Shown piece after piece: positions 8,312-16,460 of a stretch of 64,000 bases of DNA (positions within the stretch are counted from its first letter, which is position 1; every line of letters starts with the position of its first letter). The stretch spans positions 868,001 to 932,000 of the forward strand of contig NZ_PXNO01000027.1 of NCBI RefSeq assembly GCF_003007715.1, given 5' to 3'. A model generated the notes under the pieces. It had not been told where the DNA came from, did not search any database, and saw only the letters and a program-made list of their open reading frames with translations. The stretch comes from Marinobacter shengliensis (GTDB taxonomy: Bacteria > Pseudomonadota > Gammaproteobacteria > Pseudomonadales > Oleiphilaceae). A program made the position numbers and the translations under genes.

Positions 8312-9772
8312 TTAACCGGACAGTTTTGAGATAATGCCAAGTGAATTGTTGGCAGCATCCCGTACTTCCCGATACCGTTCCGGGTTGTTGATCAGCGTGT
8401 CCAGATTATCCTCTGGAAACATGGCTTTCAGTTTCGTTTTGGCGTCATCGCCATCAGCGATGGCGGGCATTAACTGCTGAAGCGCCCGCAGCATCACTTC
8501 CGGTGACACGGAAGCGCCCGGGGATGCCCCAAGAATGGTGCCATAGGTTTTGTCGGAAGACACAATAATCTCCGTGCCCATCTGCAAATCGCCATCCTTG
8601 ATAATCTGAACCCGCTGCCCCGCTTCTACCGGCTTCCAGTCAAACTTTTTGCTCAGACCGGGTGCAAACTTATCCAGGGCCGCCAACATGCTTCTATCGC
8701 CTTTGAAGGTTTCGGATATCAGATACTTAACCAGCGGGAAATGCTCAAGGGCGACATTCAGTAGCCCTGGAATGTCATGCAGTCGCATGGCCCGGACGTA
8801 ATCGACAAAGCCCCTGCCTTTTTCCAGTACTGGTTTAAACGAGGCAAACGGGCCGAACAAAAGGTAGTGCTGGCCGTCGGCCACCCGTAAATCCAGATGC
8901 GGTACCGACATCGGCGGGGCCCCAACCTCGGCTTTGCCATAGGTTTTGGCCCGGTATTGATCCGCCTGTTCCGGAGTGATCCTGGCTTGCAGAAATCGTC
9001 CGCCGACGGGAAACCCGGTAAACCGGCGAGCGAACGGTAGATGGCTCTTCTTCAGAATCGGAAAGGCTCCCCCGCCGGCACCCACAAACAGAACGTCCGC
9101 CCGGTGTTGCACTGGCGCGCCCCGGGTTTGGGTTTCAACCAGCCAGCTCCCTGCCGGGCTGCGATGCACTCGCTTAACATGCACACCATATTCAATCTTT
9201 ACACCTAACTGATTGGCGTAGTCAGCCATGAGCTCGGTCAAGGCGCCAAAGTTGACGTCTGTGCCGGTTTCGATAACGGTAGCGGCCATTTTCTCATGGC
9301 GTGCGCGGCCCTCCATGGTGAAGGGAATCCAGCTTTTGATTTCATCGAAGTCTTCGGAGTACCGCATGTGCTCGAAGAAATGATGGGCCGACATTTCTTT
9401 GAATCGCAGTTTCAACTCCTCAATGGAGGGTTCGGAAACGATGGTGCAATGCTTGGTCTGGTTGATGAAGCTGGTCGGCTCTTTGATGGCTCCCTTGTTG
9501 ACCAGGTACGCCCAGAACTGTTTGGCAACGTTGAACTGGGCGTGAATTTTGAGGGCCTTCTCAACGGAAATAACCTCTTCATCCACCGGTGTGTAGTTAA
9601 GCTCGCAATTGGCTTCGTGACCGGTACCGGCATTATTGAATGCCCAGGAGTTACCCGCACCCGCACGGTCCAGGCGCTCCAAAATGGTTACATCCAGTTC
9701 CGGGGCCAGTTCCTTTGCCAGGATGGCAAATGTCGCCCCCATAATGCCTGCGCCGATGATGGTTACTTTCAT
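8312..9772 (-). CDS. mqo: Malate:quinone oxidoreductase
   Basis: 486 residues, typical for Mqo (about 490-550). A FAD Rossmann motif at the extreme N-terminus (VTIIGAGIMGATFAIL) and the family segments NNAGTGHEANCELNYTP, VGAGGGAFPILKKSHLP and GASPGASVSPEVMLRAL are all present. It oxidises L-malate to oxaloacetate at the inner face of the membrane and reduces quinone, bypassing NAD-linked malate dehydrogenase in the TCA cycle. The start at 9772 has only a weak SD. The spacer to the divergent yebG gene is 155 bp. Confidence 0.95.
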   Translation of the reverse strand: MKVTIIGAGIMGATFAILAKELAPELDVTILERLDRAGAGNSWAFNNAGTGHEANCELNYTPVDEEVISVEKALKIHAQFNVAKQFWAYLVNKGAIKEPTSFINQTKHCTIVSEPSIEELKLRFKEMSAHHFFEHMRYSEDFDEIKSWIPFTMEGRARHEKMAATVIETGTDVNFGALTELMADYANQLGVKIEYGVHVKRVHRSPAGSWLVETQTRGAPVQHRADVLFVGAGGGAFPILKKSHLPFARRFTGFPVGGRFLQARITPEQADQYRAKTYGKAEVGAPPMSVPHLDLRVADGQHYLLFGPFASFKPVLEKGRGFVDYVRAMRLHDIPGLLNVALEHFPLVKYLISETFKGDRSMLAALDKFAPGLSKKFDWKPVEAGQRVQIIKDGDLQMGTEIIVSSDKTYGTILGASPGASVSPEVMLRALQQLMPAIADGDDAKTKLKAMFPEDNLDTLINNPERYREVRDAANNSLGIISKLSG

Positions 9773-9882
9773 ACAGTTTGCCGCCAGTGTCCGTTCGGGT
9801 GTGTTTGACTGAAATTTCCTGTTCTGAACCTAACACAATTCCAGCGGCCTCGATAACGGCGTCAAAATACGCTACTATTGAC

Positions 9883-9898
9883 CTGTATATTTATACAG
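9883..9898. promoter_or_regulatory. LexA (SOS) box upstream of yebG
   Basis: CTGTATATTTATACAG is a full match to the gammaproteobacterial LexA consensus (CTGT-N8-ACAG with an AT-rich centre). It lies 30 bases before the yebG start codon and partly overlaps a TTGACC (9878-9883) that could be the -35 element. The position predicts repression by LexA and induction by DNA damage. Confidence 0.85.
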
Positions 9899-9927
9899 TC
9901 ATCCATAAACAGCGAGGAATCTTCTTA

Positions 9928-10209
9928 ATGGCTGTTCAATCTTTGTTCTACTCAGACCGCGACGGACTCGAAATGGCACTCAAGAATCCCGACTCGATGC
10001 TTTTCACCACCAAGGCTGATGCTGATGCCCGCGATAAAATGCTGGAGCTCTCGGAGAATATCCAGCTCTGGTTTGAAAAGAAAATCCCGGATATGCCGGA
10101 AGAACTTGCTGAACAATGTGCGCTGCTGATTGCTGAGAACAAGGACCTGTTCCAGAAAGCACTGAAGAAGCCGGAGATCCTGGCCGAAGCCGAGACTCCG
10201 GCTGACTAG
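9928..10209 (+). CDS. yebG: YebG family DNA-damage-inducible protein
   Basis: A 93-residue acidic protein. The segment LFTTKADADARDKMLELSENIQLW matches the layout of E. coli YebG (SFTSKKEADAYDKML...), as does the MAV start. YebG is a small SOS-induced protein of unknown biochemical role. The longer open frame from 9778 is not real: ATG 9928 has a GAGGAAT SD, and the LexA box lies just upstream, inside that longer frame. The combination of homology and LexA box makes the call firm. Confidence 0.88.
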   Translation: MAVQSLFYSDRDGLEMALKNPDSMLFTTKADADARDKMLELSENIQLWFEKKIPDMPEELAEQCALLIAENKDLFQKALKKPEILAEAETPAD

Positions 10210-10346
10210 ATGCGAACGCCTGGGCCGCCCGCCAGTCGGGAATTCTCTATTTTTCTTGGGTGGTATTGATTCGTACACTGGTCTGAAAATCAATGGTAAC
10301 GTAACAACACCCGTAACCCGGAATACCATTTAGCAAGGAGTCTCTA
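10210..10346. promoter_or_regulatory. Spacer upstream of the alcohol dehydrogenase with a TGGTATT / AATACCA inverted repeat
   Basis: TGGTATT (10261-10267) and AATACCA (10322-10328) form a perfect 7-bp inverted pair 54 bases apart, the second just before the SD (AAGGAG) of the dehydrogenase. This could be a split operator; no promoter elements stand out. Weak evidence. Confidence 0.2.
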
Positions 10347-11402
10347 ATGGCCAACACCCGCGCATACGCTGCCACAAGCCCTACTTCCGGCCTGGCGCCC
10401 TACTCCTTTGACCGGCGCGAGCTGAGACCAGACGACGTCGCCATTGAAATCGATTACTGCGGCGTTTGCCACAGTGACCTGCATACCGTCGAGAACGACT
10501 GGGGCGGCTCTCAGTATCCCGTTGTTCCTGGCCACGAAATCATTGGCCGTGTCACTGCCGTAGGCCAGGATGTCACCCGCTACCAGCCCGGTGATCTGGT
10601 GGGCGTAGGCTGCATGGTTGATAGCTGCCGCACGTGTTCTGCCTGCGATTCCGGGCTGGAGCAATACTGTATTGAAGGCTCCACCATGACGTACGGCAGC
10701 CTGGATCGCCACGATGGCACCGTCACCCATGGCGGTTACTCTGAGAAAATCGTGGTAAGCGATCGTTTCGTGGTACGCGTGCCGGAAAACCTGGACCCCG
10801 CCAGCGCTGCACCGCTCCTGTGTGCCGGTATCACCACTTACTCCCCGCTTAAGCACTTCAAAGTCGGCAAGGGCCACAAAGTGGGCGTTCTTGGTATGGG
10901 AGGCCTGGGCCACATGGGTGTGAAGCTGGCCAAGGCCATGGGGGCGGAAGTCACTATCTTCACCCGTTCAGAAAGCAAAGTGGCGGAGGCGAAGAAGCAG
11001 GGTGCTGACCACGTCATCATTTCCACAGACAAGGCGCAGATGAAGGCCGCTGCGGATTCCTTCGACTTCCTGCTCGACACCATTCCCGTGGCCCACGATC
11101 TCAACCCTTACCTGAAGTGCCTGAAATACGATGGCACCCATATTCTGGTAGGGCTGCTGACGCCTGTGGAGCCCGCACTCCAGGCGGGGCTATTGGTAAC
11201 CAAGCGGCGGGTGGTTGCCGGTTCGCTGATCGGCGGTATGCCGGAAACCCAGGAGATGCTTGATTTCTGCGCGGAGCACAACATTACCTGTGACGTGGAA
11301 ATGCTGGACATCCGCAACATCAATGACGCCTACGAGCGACTGAAAAAGAGCGACGTGAAGTATCGCTTCGTGATCGATATGAACACGCTCAAGCATGCTT
11401 GA
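10347..11402 (+). CDS. Zinc-dependent NAD(P) alcohol dehydrogenase (YahK/AdhC-like)
   Basis: 351 residues, medium-chain dehydrogenase family, cinnamyl-alcohol-dehydrogenase-like subgroup. The catalytic zinc site shows Cys41 and His42 in CGVCHSDLH and His/Glu in PGHEIIG; the structural zinc cysteines are in CRTCSACDSGLEQYC. The cofactor loop is GVLGMGGLGHMGVKLAKAMGAEV. YahK-type enzymes reduce a broad range of aldehydes with NADPH. SD AAGGAG at good spacing. It stands alone between yebG and a FabH-like gene, and a GC-rich hairpin follows it. Confidence 0.92.
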   Translation: MANTRAYAATSPTSGLAPYSFDRRELRPDDVAIEIDYCGVCHSDLHTVENDWGGSQYPVVPGHEIIGRVTAVGQDVTRYQPGDLVGVGCMVDSCRTCSACDSGLEQYCIEGSTMTYGSLDRHDGTVTHGGYSEKIVVSDRFVVRVPENLDPASAAPLLCAGITTYSPLKHFKVGKGHKVGVLGMGGLGHMGVKLAKAMGAEVTIFTRSESKVAEAKKQGADHVIISTDKAQMKAAADSFDFLLDTIPVAHDLNPYLKCLKYDGTHILVGLLTPVEPALQAGLLVTKRRVVAGSLIGGMPETQEMLDFCAEHNITCDVEMLDIRNINDAYERLKKSDVKYRFVIDMNTLKHA

Positions 11403-11415
11403 TTGTTGCCCGTTC

Positions 11416-11455
11416 AAGACCCCGGGCTGGCCTTGTGTCGCCCGGGTGGTCTTTG
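11416..11455 (+). terminator. Probable terminator hairpin after the alcohol dehydrogenase
   Basis: AAGACCCCGGGC pairs with GCCCGGGTGGTCTT with one bulge and a 12-base loop. The U-tract is short (CTTTG), so termination may be partial. It is in the right place, 14 bases past the stop codon. Confidence 0.5.
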
Positions 11456-11534
11456 ACAATCCGCTAATAACCAATCCGGTTGCAAAGGGTTAGCATGGGT
11501 CTATTGTTATCGTAATTGACCTTGGATACAGCGC

Positions 11535-12467
11535 ATGACCTTTGCACGCATTGCCGGAACCGGCTCCTACCTGCCGGACAACATCGTTACCAATCGCGAC
11601 CTGGAGCAGAAGGTGGACACCTCTGACCAATGGATTCGCGAGCGCACCGGCATTGAACAACGTCACATTGCCCTGCCCGGCCAGTCCACTGTGGATCTGG
11701 CAGAGCAAGCCGCACTGCGGGCCATCGAAGCCGCCGGCATTGAGGTAACGGATATTGACCTTATTGTTTTTGCTACCACCACCCCGGATAAGGTTTTTCC
11801 GAGCTGTGCCTGTATTCTCCAGGCCAGGCTTGGTATTCAGGGTTGCCCGGCCTTTGATATCCAGGCGGTATGCAGCGGCTTTGTCTATGCCCTGGCAACG
11901 GCCGAAAAGTTCATCAAGACCGGAGCCAGTAAAAAAGCCCTGGTTATTGGCGCTGAAGTATTCTCCCGCATTCTTAATTGGGAAGACCGTGGCACCTGCA
12001 TTCTGTTTGGTGACGGGGCCGGCGCGGTTGTTCTGGAAGCCAACGAAGAAACCGGAATTTTGTCTACGCATCTACATGCCGACGGGCGCTACGAAGACCT
12101 GTTACACGTTCCTTGTGGTGCGTTTGTGGAAATGAAAGGCAACGAGGTGTTCAAGGTTGCCGTAAACACCCTTGGGCAGATTGTGGATGAAACCCTGCAG
12201 GCCAATCAGATGCGAAAATCCGACATCGACTGGCTGGTACCACATCAGGCAAACCTGCGTATCATTGCCGCCACGGCCCGAAAACTGGATATGTCCATGG
12301 ACCAGGTTGTGGTGACTGTTAATCGCCATGGCAACACCTCCGCAGCGTCCATTCCCCTGGCGTTGGATGAGGCCGTTCGGGATGGACGTATCAAACGGGG
12401 TGAAACCGTTCTGCTGGAGGCCTTCGGCGGAGGGTTTACCTGGGGCTCCGCATTGCTGAAATACTGA
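11535..12467 (+). CDS. 3-oxoacyl-ACP synthase III (FabH-like)
   Basis: 310 residues, close to E. coli FabH (317). The thiolase-fold triad is complete: Cys113 in [11 protein letters not shown], His237 in [10 protein letters not shown] and Asn267 in [15 protein letters not shown]. FabH condenses an acyl-CoA starter with malonyl-ACP to begin fatty-acid synthesis. It is not next to other fab genes here, so it may be a second or specialised copy with a different starter preference rather than the housekeeping one; I therefore leave the symbol open. The C-terminal [13 protein letters not shown] is canonical. Confidence 0.9.
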   Translation: MTFARIAGTGSYLPDNIVTNRDLEQKVDTSDQWIRERTGIEQRHIALPGQSTVDLAEQAALRAIEAAGIEVTDIDLIVFATTTPDKVFPSCACILQARLGIQGCPAFDIQAVCSGFVYALATAEKFIKTGASKKALVIGAEVFSRILNWEDRGTCILFGDGAGAVVLEANEETGILSTHLHADGRYEDLLHVPCGAFVEMKGNEVFKVAVNTLGQIVDETLQANQMRKSDIDWLVPHQANLRIIAATARKLDMSMDQVVVTVNRHGNTSAASIPLALDEAVRDGRIKRGETVLLEAFGGGFTWGSALLKY

Positions 12468-12589
12468 TCAGGCACGGCGTCCTCATACCCAAAAGCGCTA
12501 TTATTATTTTCTTTTAGTATTTTTGGTTCTTAAAAAACTTTGTTAGATTGCTTCTCAGATTCACTATTTCCGGTTCTGAGGAGCGTCTG
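12468..12589. promoter_or_regulatory. AT-rich promoter region of the sulfate uptake operon
   Basis: 122 bp, markedly AT-rich between 12500 and 12560. TTGGTT (12523-12528) and TTAGAT (12543-12548) are poorly spaced (14 bp), as expected for a promoter that needs an activator. CysB control would be expected for such an operon but I could not identify a convincing CysB site. Confidence 0.3.
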
Positions 12590-13594
12590 ATGAAACAACT
12601 GCTTAAAGGATTTGCACTGGGCGCCGCCCTGCTTTCCGCCCAGCCTGCACTGGCCGCTGATAGTGAGCTTCTCAACACCTCCTACGATATCGCCCGGGAA
12701 CTGTTCGCGGCCTACAACGTGGAGTTCCAGAAGCACTGGCAGGAAAAAACCGGTGAAACGGTCAACATTCGTCAGTCCCACGCTGGCTCCTCCCGCCAGG
12801 CGCAAGCCATCATTCAGGGCCTCAAGGCAGACGTAGCCACCTTTAACCAGGTTACCGATATCGACATCCTGCACGAACGCGGTCAACTGATCCCGGAAAA
12901 CTGGGCAGAGCGTTTGCCAAACAACAGCTCCCCCTACTACTCCACCATGGCGTTCCTGGTGCGCAAGGACAACCCGAAGAACATCCAGAACTGGGATGAC
13001 CTGGTTCGCGAAGATGTTGCCCTGGTCATGCCTAATCCGAAAACATCCGGTAATGGTCGTTATACCTATCTGGCTGCTCTTGGTTATGCCCAGGATGCCT
13101 ATGGTGACGATGAGGCAAAAATCGACCAGTTCATGGCCAGTATGCTTGGCCAGGTTAGAGTCTTCGACAGCGGCGGCCGTGGCGCCACCACCACCTTTGT
13201 TGAACGCGGCATTGGCGATGTGCTGCTGACCTTTGAATCCGAGGTCCTGAACATCGCCGATCGTTTCGAGAACGGCGAATATGAAGTAGTCACCCCCAAG
13301 GTCAGTTTCCTTGCCGAGTTTCCTGTGACCTGGATTGATGATTACACCCGCCAGAACGGGACTGAAAAACTGGCAAAAGAGTACCTGAGCCATCTGTATT
13401 CTGAAGATTCCCAGCGCTTGCTGGCCGGGTTCAACTACCGGGTCCATAACCAAAAGGTTATCGAGGAAAACGCAGACCGTTTCCGTGAGCTGAAGTTGAA
13501 ATCCATCGATGAGATTGCTGGCGGCTGGGAAAACGCCATGAGCAAGCATTTCAGCAGCGGTGGCAAACTCGACCAGTTACAACGGCGTCGGTAA
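12590..13594 (+). CDS. sbp: Sulfate/thiosulfate-binding periplasmic protein
   Basis: 334 residues with a clear Sec signal peptide (MKQLLKGFALGAALLSAQPALA, cleavage before ADSELLN). The mature N-terminus LNTSYDIARELF and the segments QSHAGSSRQAQAI and MPNPKTSGNGRYTYLAAL are the oxyanion-binding loops of the Sbp/CysP family. It captures sulfate in the periplasm and passes it to CysTWA, encoded immediately downstream. ATG 12590, not 12548, follows the GAGGAG SD. Sbp and CysP are hard to tell apart by eye; the symbol is the likelier of the two. Confidence 0.92.
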   Translation: MKQLLKGFALGAALLSAQPALAADSELLNTSYDIARELFAAYNVEFQKHWQEKTGETVNIRQSHAGSSRQAQAIIQGLKADVATFNQVTDIDILHERGQLIPENWAERLPNNSSPYYSTMAFLVRKDNPKNIQNWDDLVREDVALVMPNPKTSGNGRYTYLAALGYAQDAYGDDEAKIDQFMASMLGQVRVFDSGGRGATTTFVERGIGDVLLTFESEVLNIADRFENGEYEVVTPKVSFLAEFPVTWIDDYTRQNGTEKLAKEYLSHLYSEDSQRLLAGFNYRVHNQKVIEENADRFRELKLKSIDEIAGGWENAMSKHFSSGGKLDQLQRRR

Positions 13595-13603
13595 GAGGCT
13601 GAG

Positions 13604-14476
13604 ATGTCTGCTCCCGCTCAAGTGAGCGCCGCCCCAGCGCGGCGCTTTTCAGGTCGTAGCAAACGGGTATTGCCGGGGTTTGGTCTGAGCCTCGGCATTT
13701 CGCTGTTTTTCGTCAGTCTGGTTTTGTTGCTCCCGTTATCTGGCCTGGTGGTGGAAACATCCGGCATGACCTGGGATCAGTTCTGGTTCACGATCACCGA
13801 TCCCCGGGTGGTTGAATCCTACAAGGTGACGTTATGGACTGCCCTGGCCGCATCGCTGTTTAACGGTGTCTTTGGCCTTCTATTAGCCTGGGTTCTGGTA
13901 CGTTATGACTTCCCTGGCAAGCGTATCCTGGATGCCTTTGTAGACCTTCCGTTCGCATTACCCACCGCGGTTGCCGGCATCACCCTGGCTACCCTGTTTG
14001 CCCAAAACGGCTGGTACGGCCAATGGCTGGCCAAACTGGGCATTGAAGTGGCGTTCACCCCGTTGGGTATCGTTGTTGCCATGGCTTTCACCAGCATTCC
14101 CTTTGTGGTGCGCACTGTCCAGCCTGTGCTGGAGGAATTGTCACCGGCGGATGAGGAAGCCGCGGTCAGCCTCGGTGCCTCCGACGGCCGGGTGTTCCGC
14201 AAGGTCATCTTTCCGTCGTTGTGGCCTGCACTGGTCACCGGCATTGCGCTTTCCTTCACCCGCAGCCTGGGTGAATTTGGCGCCATCATATTCATTGCCG
14301 GCAATACCCCCTACGTCAGCGAAGTCACCAGCCTGATGGTATTTATCCGGTTGCAGGAGTACGACTATGCTGCGGCCAGTGCCATTGCCTCGGTTGTTCT
14401 GTTGGCTTCACTGGTACTGCTATTTTCCATCAACCTCTGGCAGGGCCGATACCTGCGCCGCCTGGAGGGCCGATAG
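13604..14476 (+). CDS. cysT: Sulfate ABC transporter permease CysT (CysU)
   Basis: 290 residues, about six membrane segments. The ABC permease EAA loop reads EEAAVSLGASDGRVFRKVIFPSLWPALVTG, which docks on CysA. The LPFALPTAVAGITLA segment is diagnostic for the sulfate permease pair. It starts 9 bases after the sbp stop, and cysW begins on the base following its own stop codon. Confidence 0.94.
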   Translation: MSAPAQVSAAPARRFSGRSKRVLPGFGLSLGISLFFVSLVLLLPLSGLVVETSGMTWDQFWFTITDPRVVESYKVTLWTALAASLFNGVFGLLLAWVLVRYDFPGKRILDAFVDLPFALPTAVAGITLATLFAQNGWYGQWLAKLGIEVAFTPLGIVVAMAFTSIPFVVRTVQPVLEELSPADEEAAVSLGASDGRVFRKVIFPSLWPALVTGIALSFTRSLGEFGAIIFIAGNTPYVSEVTSLMVFIRLQEYDYAAASAIASVVLLASLVLLFSINLWQGRYLRRLEGR

Positions 14477-15334
14477 ATGGCAGCTGAACATCATCGCGTC
14501 GGCGATCAACCCTGGGTGCGCCGCCTGCTCATTGGTACTGCGGTTCTGGTGTCGCTTGTTCTACTGGTGATTCCGGTGGTGGTCATTTTCTTCCAGGCCC
14601 TGAGTGCCGGCTGGAGCACCTTTACCGGTAACGTGCTGGACCAGTTCACCCTGCACGCCATCGGCCTGACCCTGCTGGTTGCAGCACTGACGGTGCCACT
14701 CAATCTCATCTTCGGTACTGCCCTCGCCTGGGCCGTTACCAGGTTCCGGTTTCCAGGCCGGAAACTGCTGGTGACCCTGATCGATATTCCCTTTGCCGTT
14801 TCACCGGTAATCGCCGGCTTGCTGTATCTGTTGCTTTATGGCCGGAACGGTTGGCTCGGCGGCTGGCTGGCCACCCACGATGTCCAGTTGATGTTTGCCT
14901 GGCCGGGCATTGTCATGGTCACCGTATTTGTCACCTGCCCGTTCGTTGCCCGCGAGCTCATCCCGCTGATGCAACAGCAAGGCAGTGAGGAAGAGGAAGC
15001 CGGCGTGGTTCTGGGCGCTTCTGGCTGGCGTATTTTCCGGAAGATTACCCTGCCTAACATCAAGTGGGCGCTGATCTACGGCGTAGTACTGACCAATGCC
15101 CGCGCCGTGGGTGAATTCGGTGCCGTGTCTGTTGTTTCAGGCAATATTCGCGGTGAAACCAATACCTTGCCGCTTCATGTTGAACTGCTTTATCAAGATT
15201 ATAACGTGGTAGGCGCCTTCGCCAGTGCCGCCCTGCTGGCAACCATTGCCATCCTGACGTTAGTCGTTAAAGCCTTTGTAGAGTGGCGCCAATCCCGCCC
15301 AACGATCCTGACGCCCGAGAAAGGAGGTGTCTGA
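14477..15334 (+). CDS. cysW: Sulfate ABC transporter permease CysW
   Basis: 285 residues, six predicted membrane segments, partner of CysT in the sulfate channel. The EAA loop is [29 protein letters not shown], and the [19 protein letters not shown] segment is typical of CysW. ATG 14477 follows the cysT stop directly, implying translational coupling. The last codons contain the SD (AGGAGG) of cysA. Confidence 0.94.
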   Translation: MAAEHHRVGDQPWVRRLLIGTAVLVSLVLLVIPVVVIFFQALSAGWSTFTGNVLDQFTLHAIGLTLLVAALTVPLNLIFGTALAWAVTRFRFPGRKLLVTLIDIPFAVSPVIAGLLYLLLYGRNGWLGGWLATHDVQLMFAWPGIVMVTVFVTCPFVARELIPLMQQQGSEEEEAGVVLGASGWRIFRKITLPNIKWALIYGVVLTNARAVGEFGAVSVVSGNIRGETNTLPLHVELLYQDYNVVGAFASAALLATIAILTLVVKAFVEWRQSRPTILTPEKGGV

Positions 15335-15335
15335 T

Positions 15336-16457
15336 ATGAGCATCACTATCGACCAGATTTCCAAAACCTTCGGCCGTTTCCAGGCGCTGAAAGACGTTTC
15401 GCTGGAGATTCCTGAAGGTAAACTGACCGCGCTTCTGGGGCCGTCCGGCTCGGGCAAAACCACGCTGCTGCGGATTATCGCCGGGCTTGAATCTTCGGAC
15501 TCTGGCCGAATCCTGTTTGGCGGCGATGACGTCAGCAACCTGCACGTTCGGGATCGTAATATTGGCTTCGTGTTTCAGCACTACGCCCTGTTCCGTCATC
15601 TTACCGTGGCAGAGAATATTGCATTCGGCCTGGAGTCCCTGCCCCGCAAACAGCGGCCGACAAAATCCGAGATACGCCAGCGGGTGGCCAAACTGCTGGA
15701 GATGATCCAGTTACCGCAACTGGCTGGCCGATATCCGGCGCAATTGTCCGGTGGCCAGAAGCAACGGGTGGCCCTGGCCAGGGCCCTGGCAACTCAGCCC
15801 CGTATACTGCTGCTGGACGAGCCCTTTGGCGCCCTGGATGCGAAAGTGCGCAAAGACCTGCGTCGCTGGTTACGGGCGCTGCATGACGAGTTTCATTTCA
15901 CCAGCATCTTTGTCACCCATGACCAGGAAGAAGCCCTGGAGCTGTCCGATCAGGTGGTGGTCATGAGCCAGGGACAGGTGGAACAGGTCAACGAACCTAC
16001 CGATCTGTATGCACGGCCCGAAAGCCGGTTTGTGTTCGACTTCCTGGGCCATGTCAATGTGGTCTCCGGCGTCGTGAAACATCATAAGCTGGTTCAGGGG
16101 GATGCCTGGGTGTCTCTGCCCGGGCAGAAGTCTGACCAGGAAGCCCAGCTTTACTTGCGCCCCCATGAAGTCCACCTTGCCCGGGCGCCAGCGATTCACG
16201 CCCGTTTACCGCTGCGTATCGAGGCCATCAGTCTGATTGGCTCGGAAGTGCGGATAGAGCTCGTGCCGGTGGGCTGGAACAGTGACGAGATCTGGGAAGT
16301 TGGCATGAGCCACAACGAATTCGCCCGCCACAACCCAAGCCGGGGTGAACTGTGGTACGCGGTGCCAGACATCGGCCACCTGTTCGTTGCCGATAGTGCC
16401 CAGCCACGATCCGTCGACTGGGCTTATACCACAGCGGCTAACGCCAGTAATATGTAA
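15336..16457 (+). CDS. cysA: Sulfate/thiosulfate import ATP-binding protein CysA
   Basis: 373 residues. Walker [17 protein letters not shown] signature [15 protein letters not shown], Walker [14 protein letters not shown] and the H-loop [10 protein letters not shown] are all intact; a C-terminal TOBE-like regulatory domain follows (about 240-350). It powers CysTW. A GTG at 15327 opens the frame, but ATG 15336 is the one correctly spaced from AGGAGG. It ends 3 bases before the stop of dabA on the other strand; I see no terminator between these convergent genes. Confidence 0.94.
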   Translation: MSITIDQISKTFGRFQALKDVSLEIPEGKLTALLGPSGSGKTTLLRIIAGLESSDSGRILFGGDDVSNLHVRDRNIGFVFQHYALFRHLTVAENIAFGLESLPRKQRPTKSEIRQRVAKLLEMIQLPQLAGRYPAQLSGGQKQRVALARALATQPRILLLDEPFGALDAKVRKDLRRWLRALHDEFHFTSIFVTHDQEEALELSDQVVVMSQGQVEQVNEPTDLYARPESRFVFDFLGHVNVVSGVVKHHKLVQGDAWVSLPGQKSDQEAQLYLRPHEVHLARAPAIHARLPLRIEAISLIGSEVRIELVPVGWNSDEIWEVGMSHNEFARHNPSRGELWYAVPDIGHLFVADSAQPRSVDWAYTTAANASNM

Positions 16458-16460
16458 TCC

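Noticed and set aside
12530..13549. 339-residue open frame on the minus strand
   Set aside because: It lies wholly opposite sbp, which has a clear signal peptide, family motifs and a good SD. The minus frame shows no recognisable domain and is a reflection of sbp codon use.
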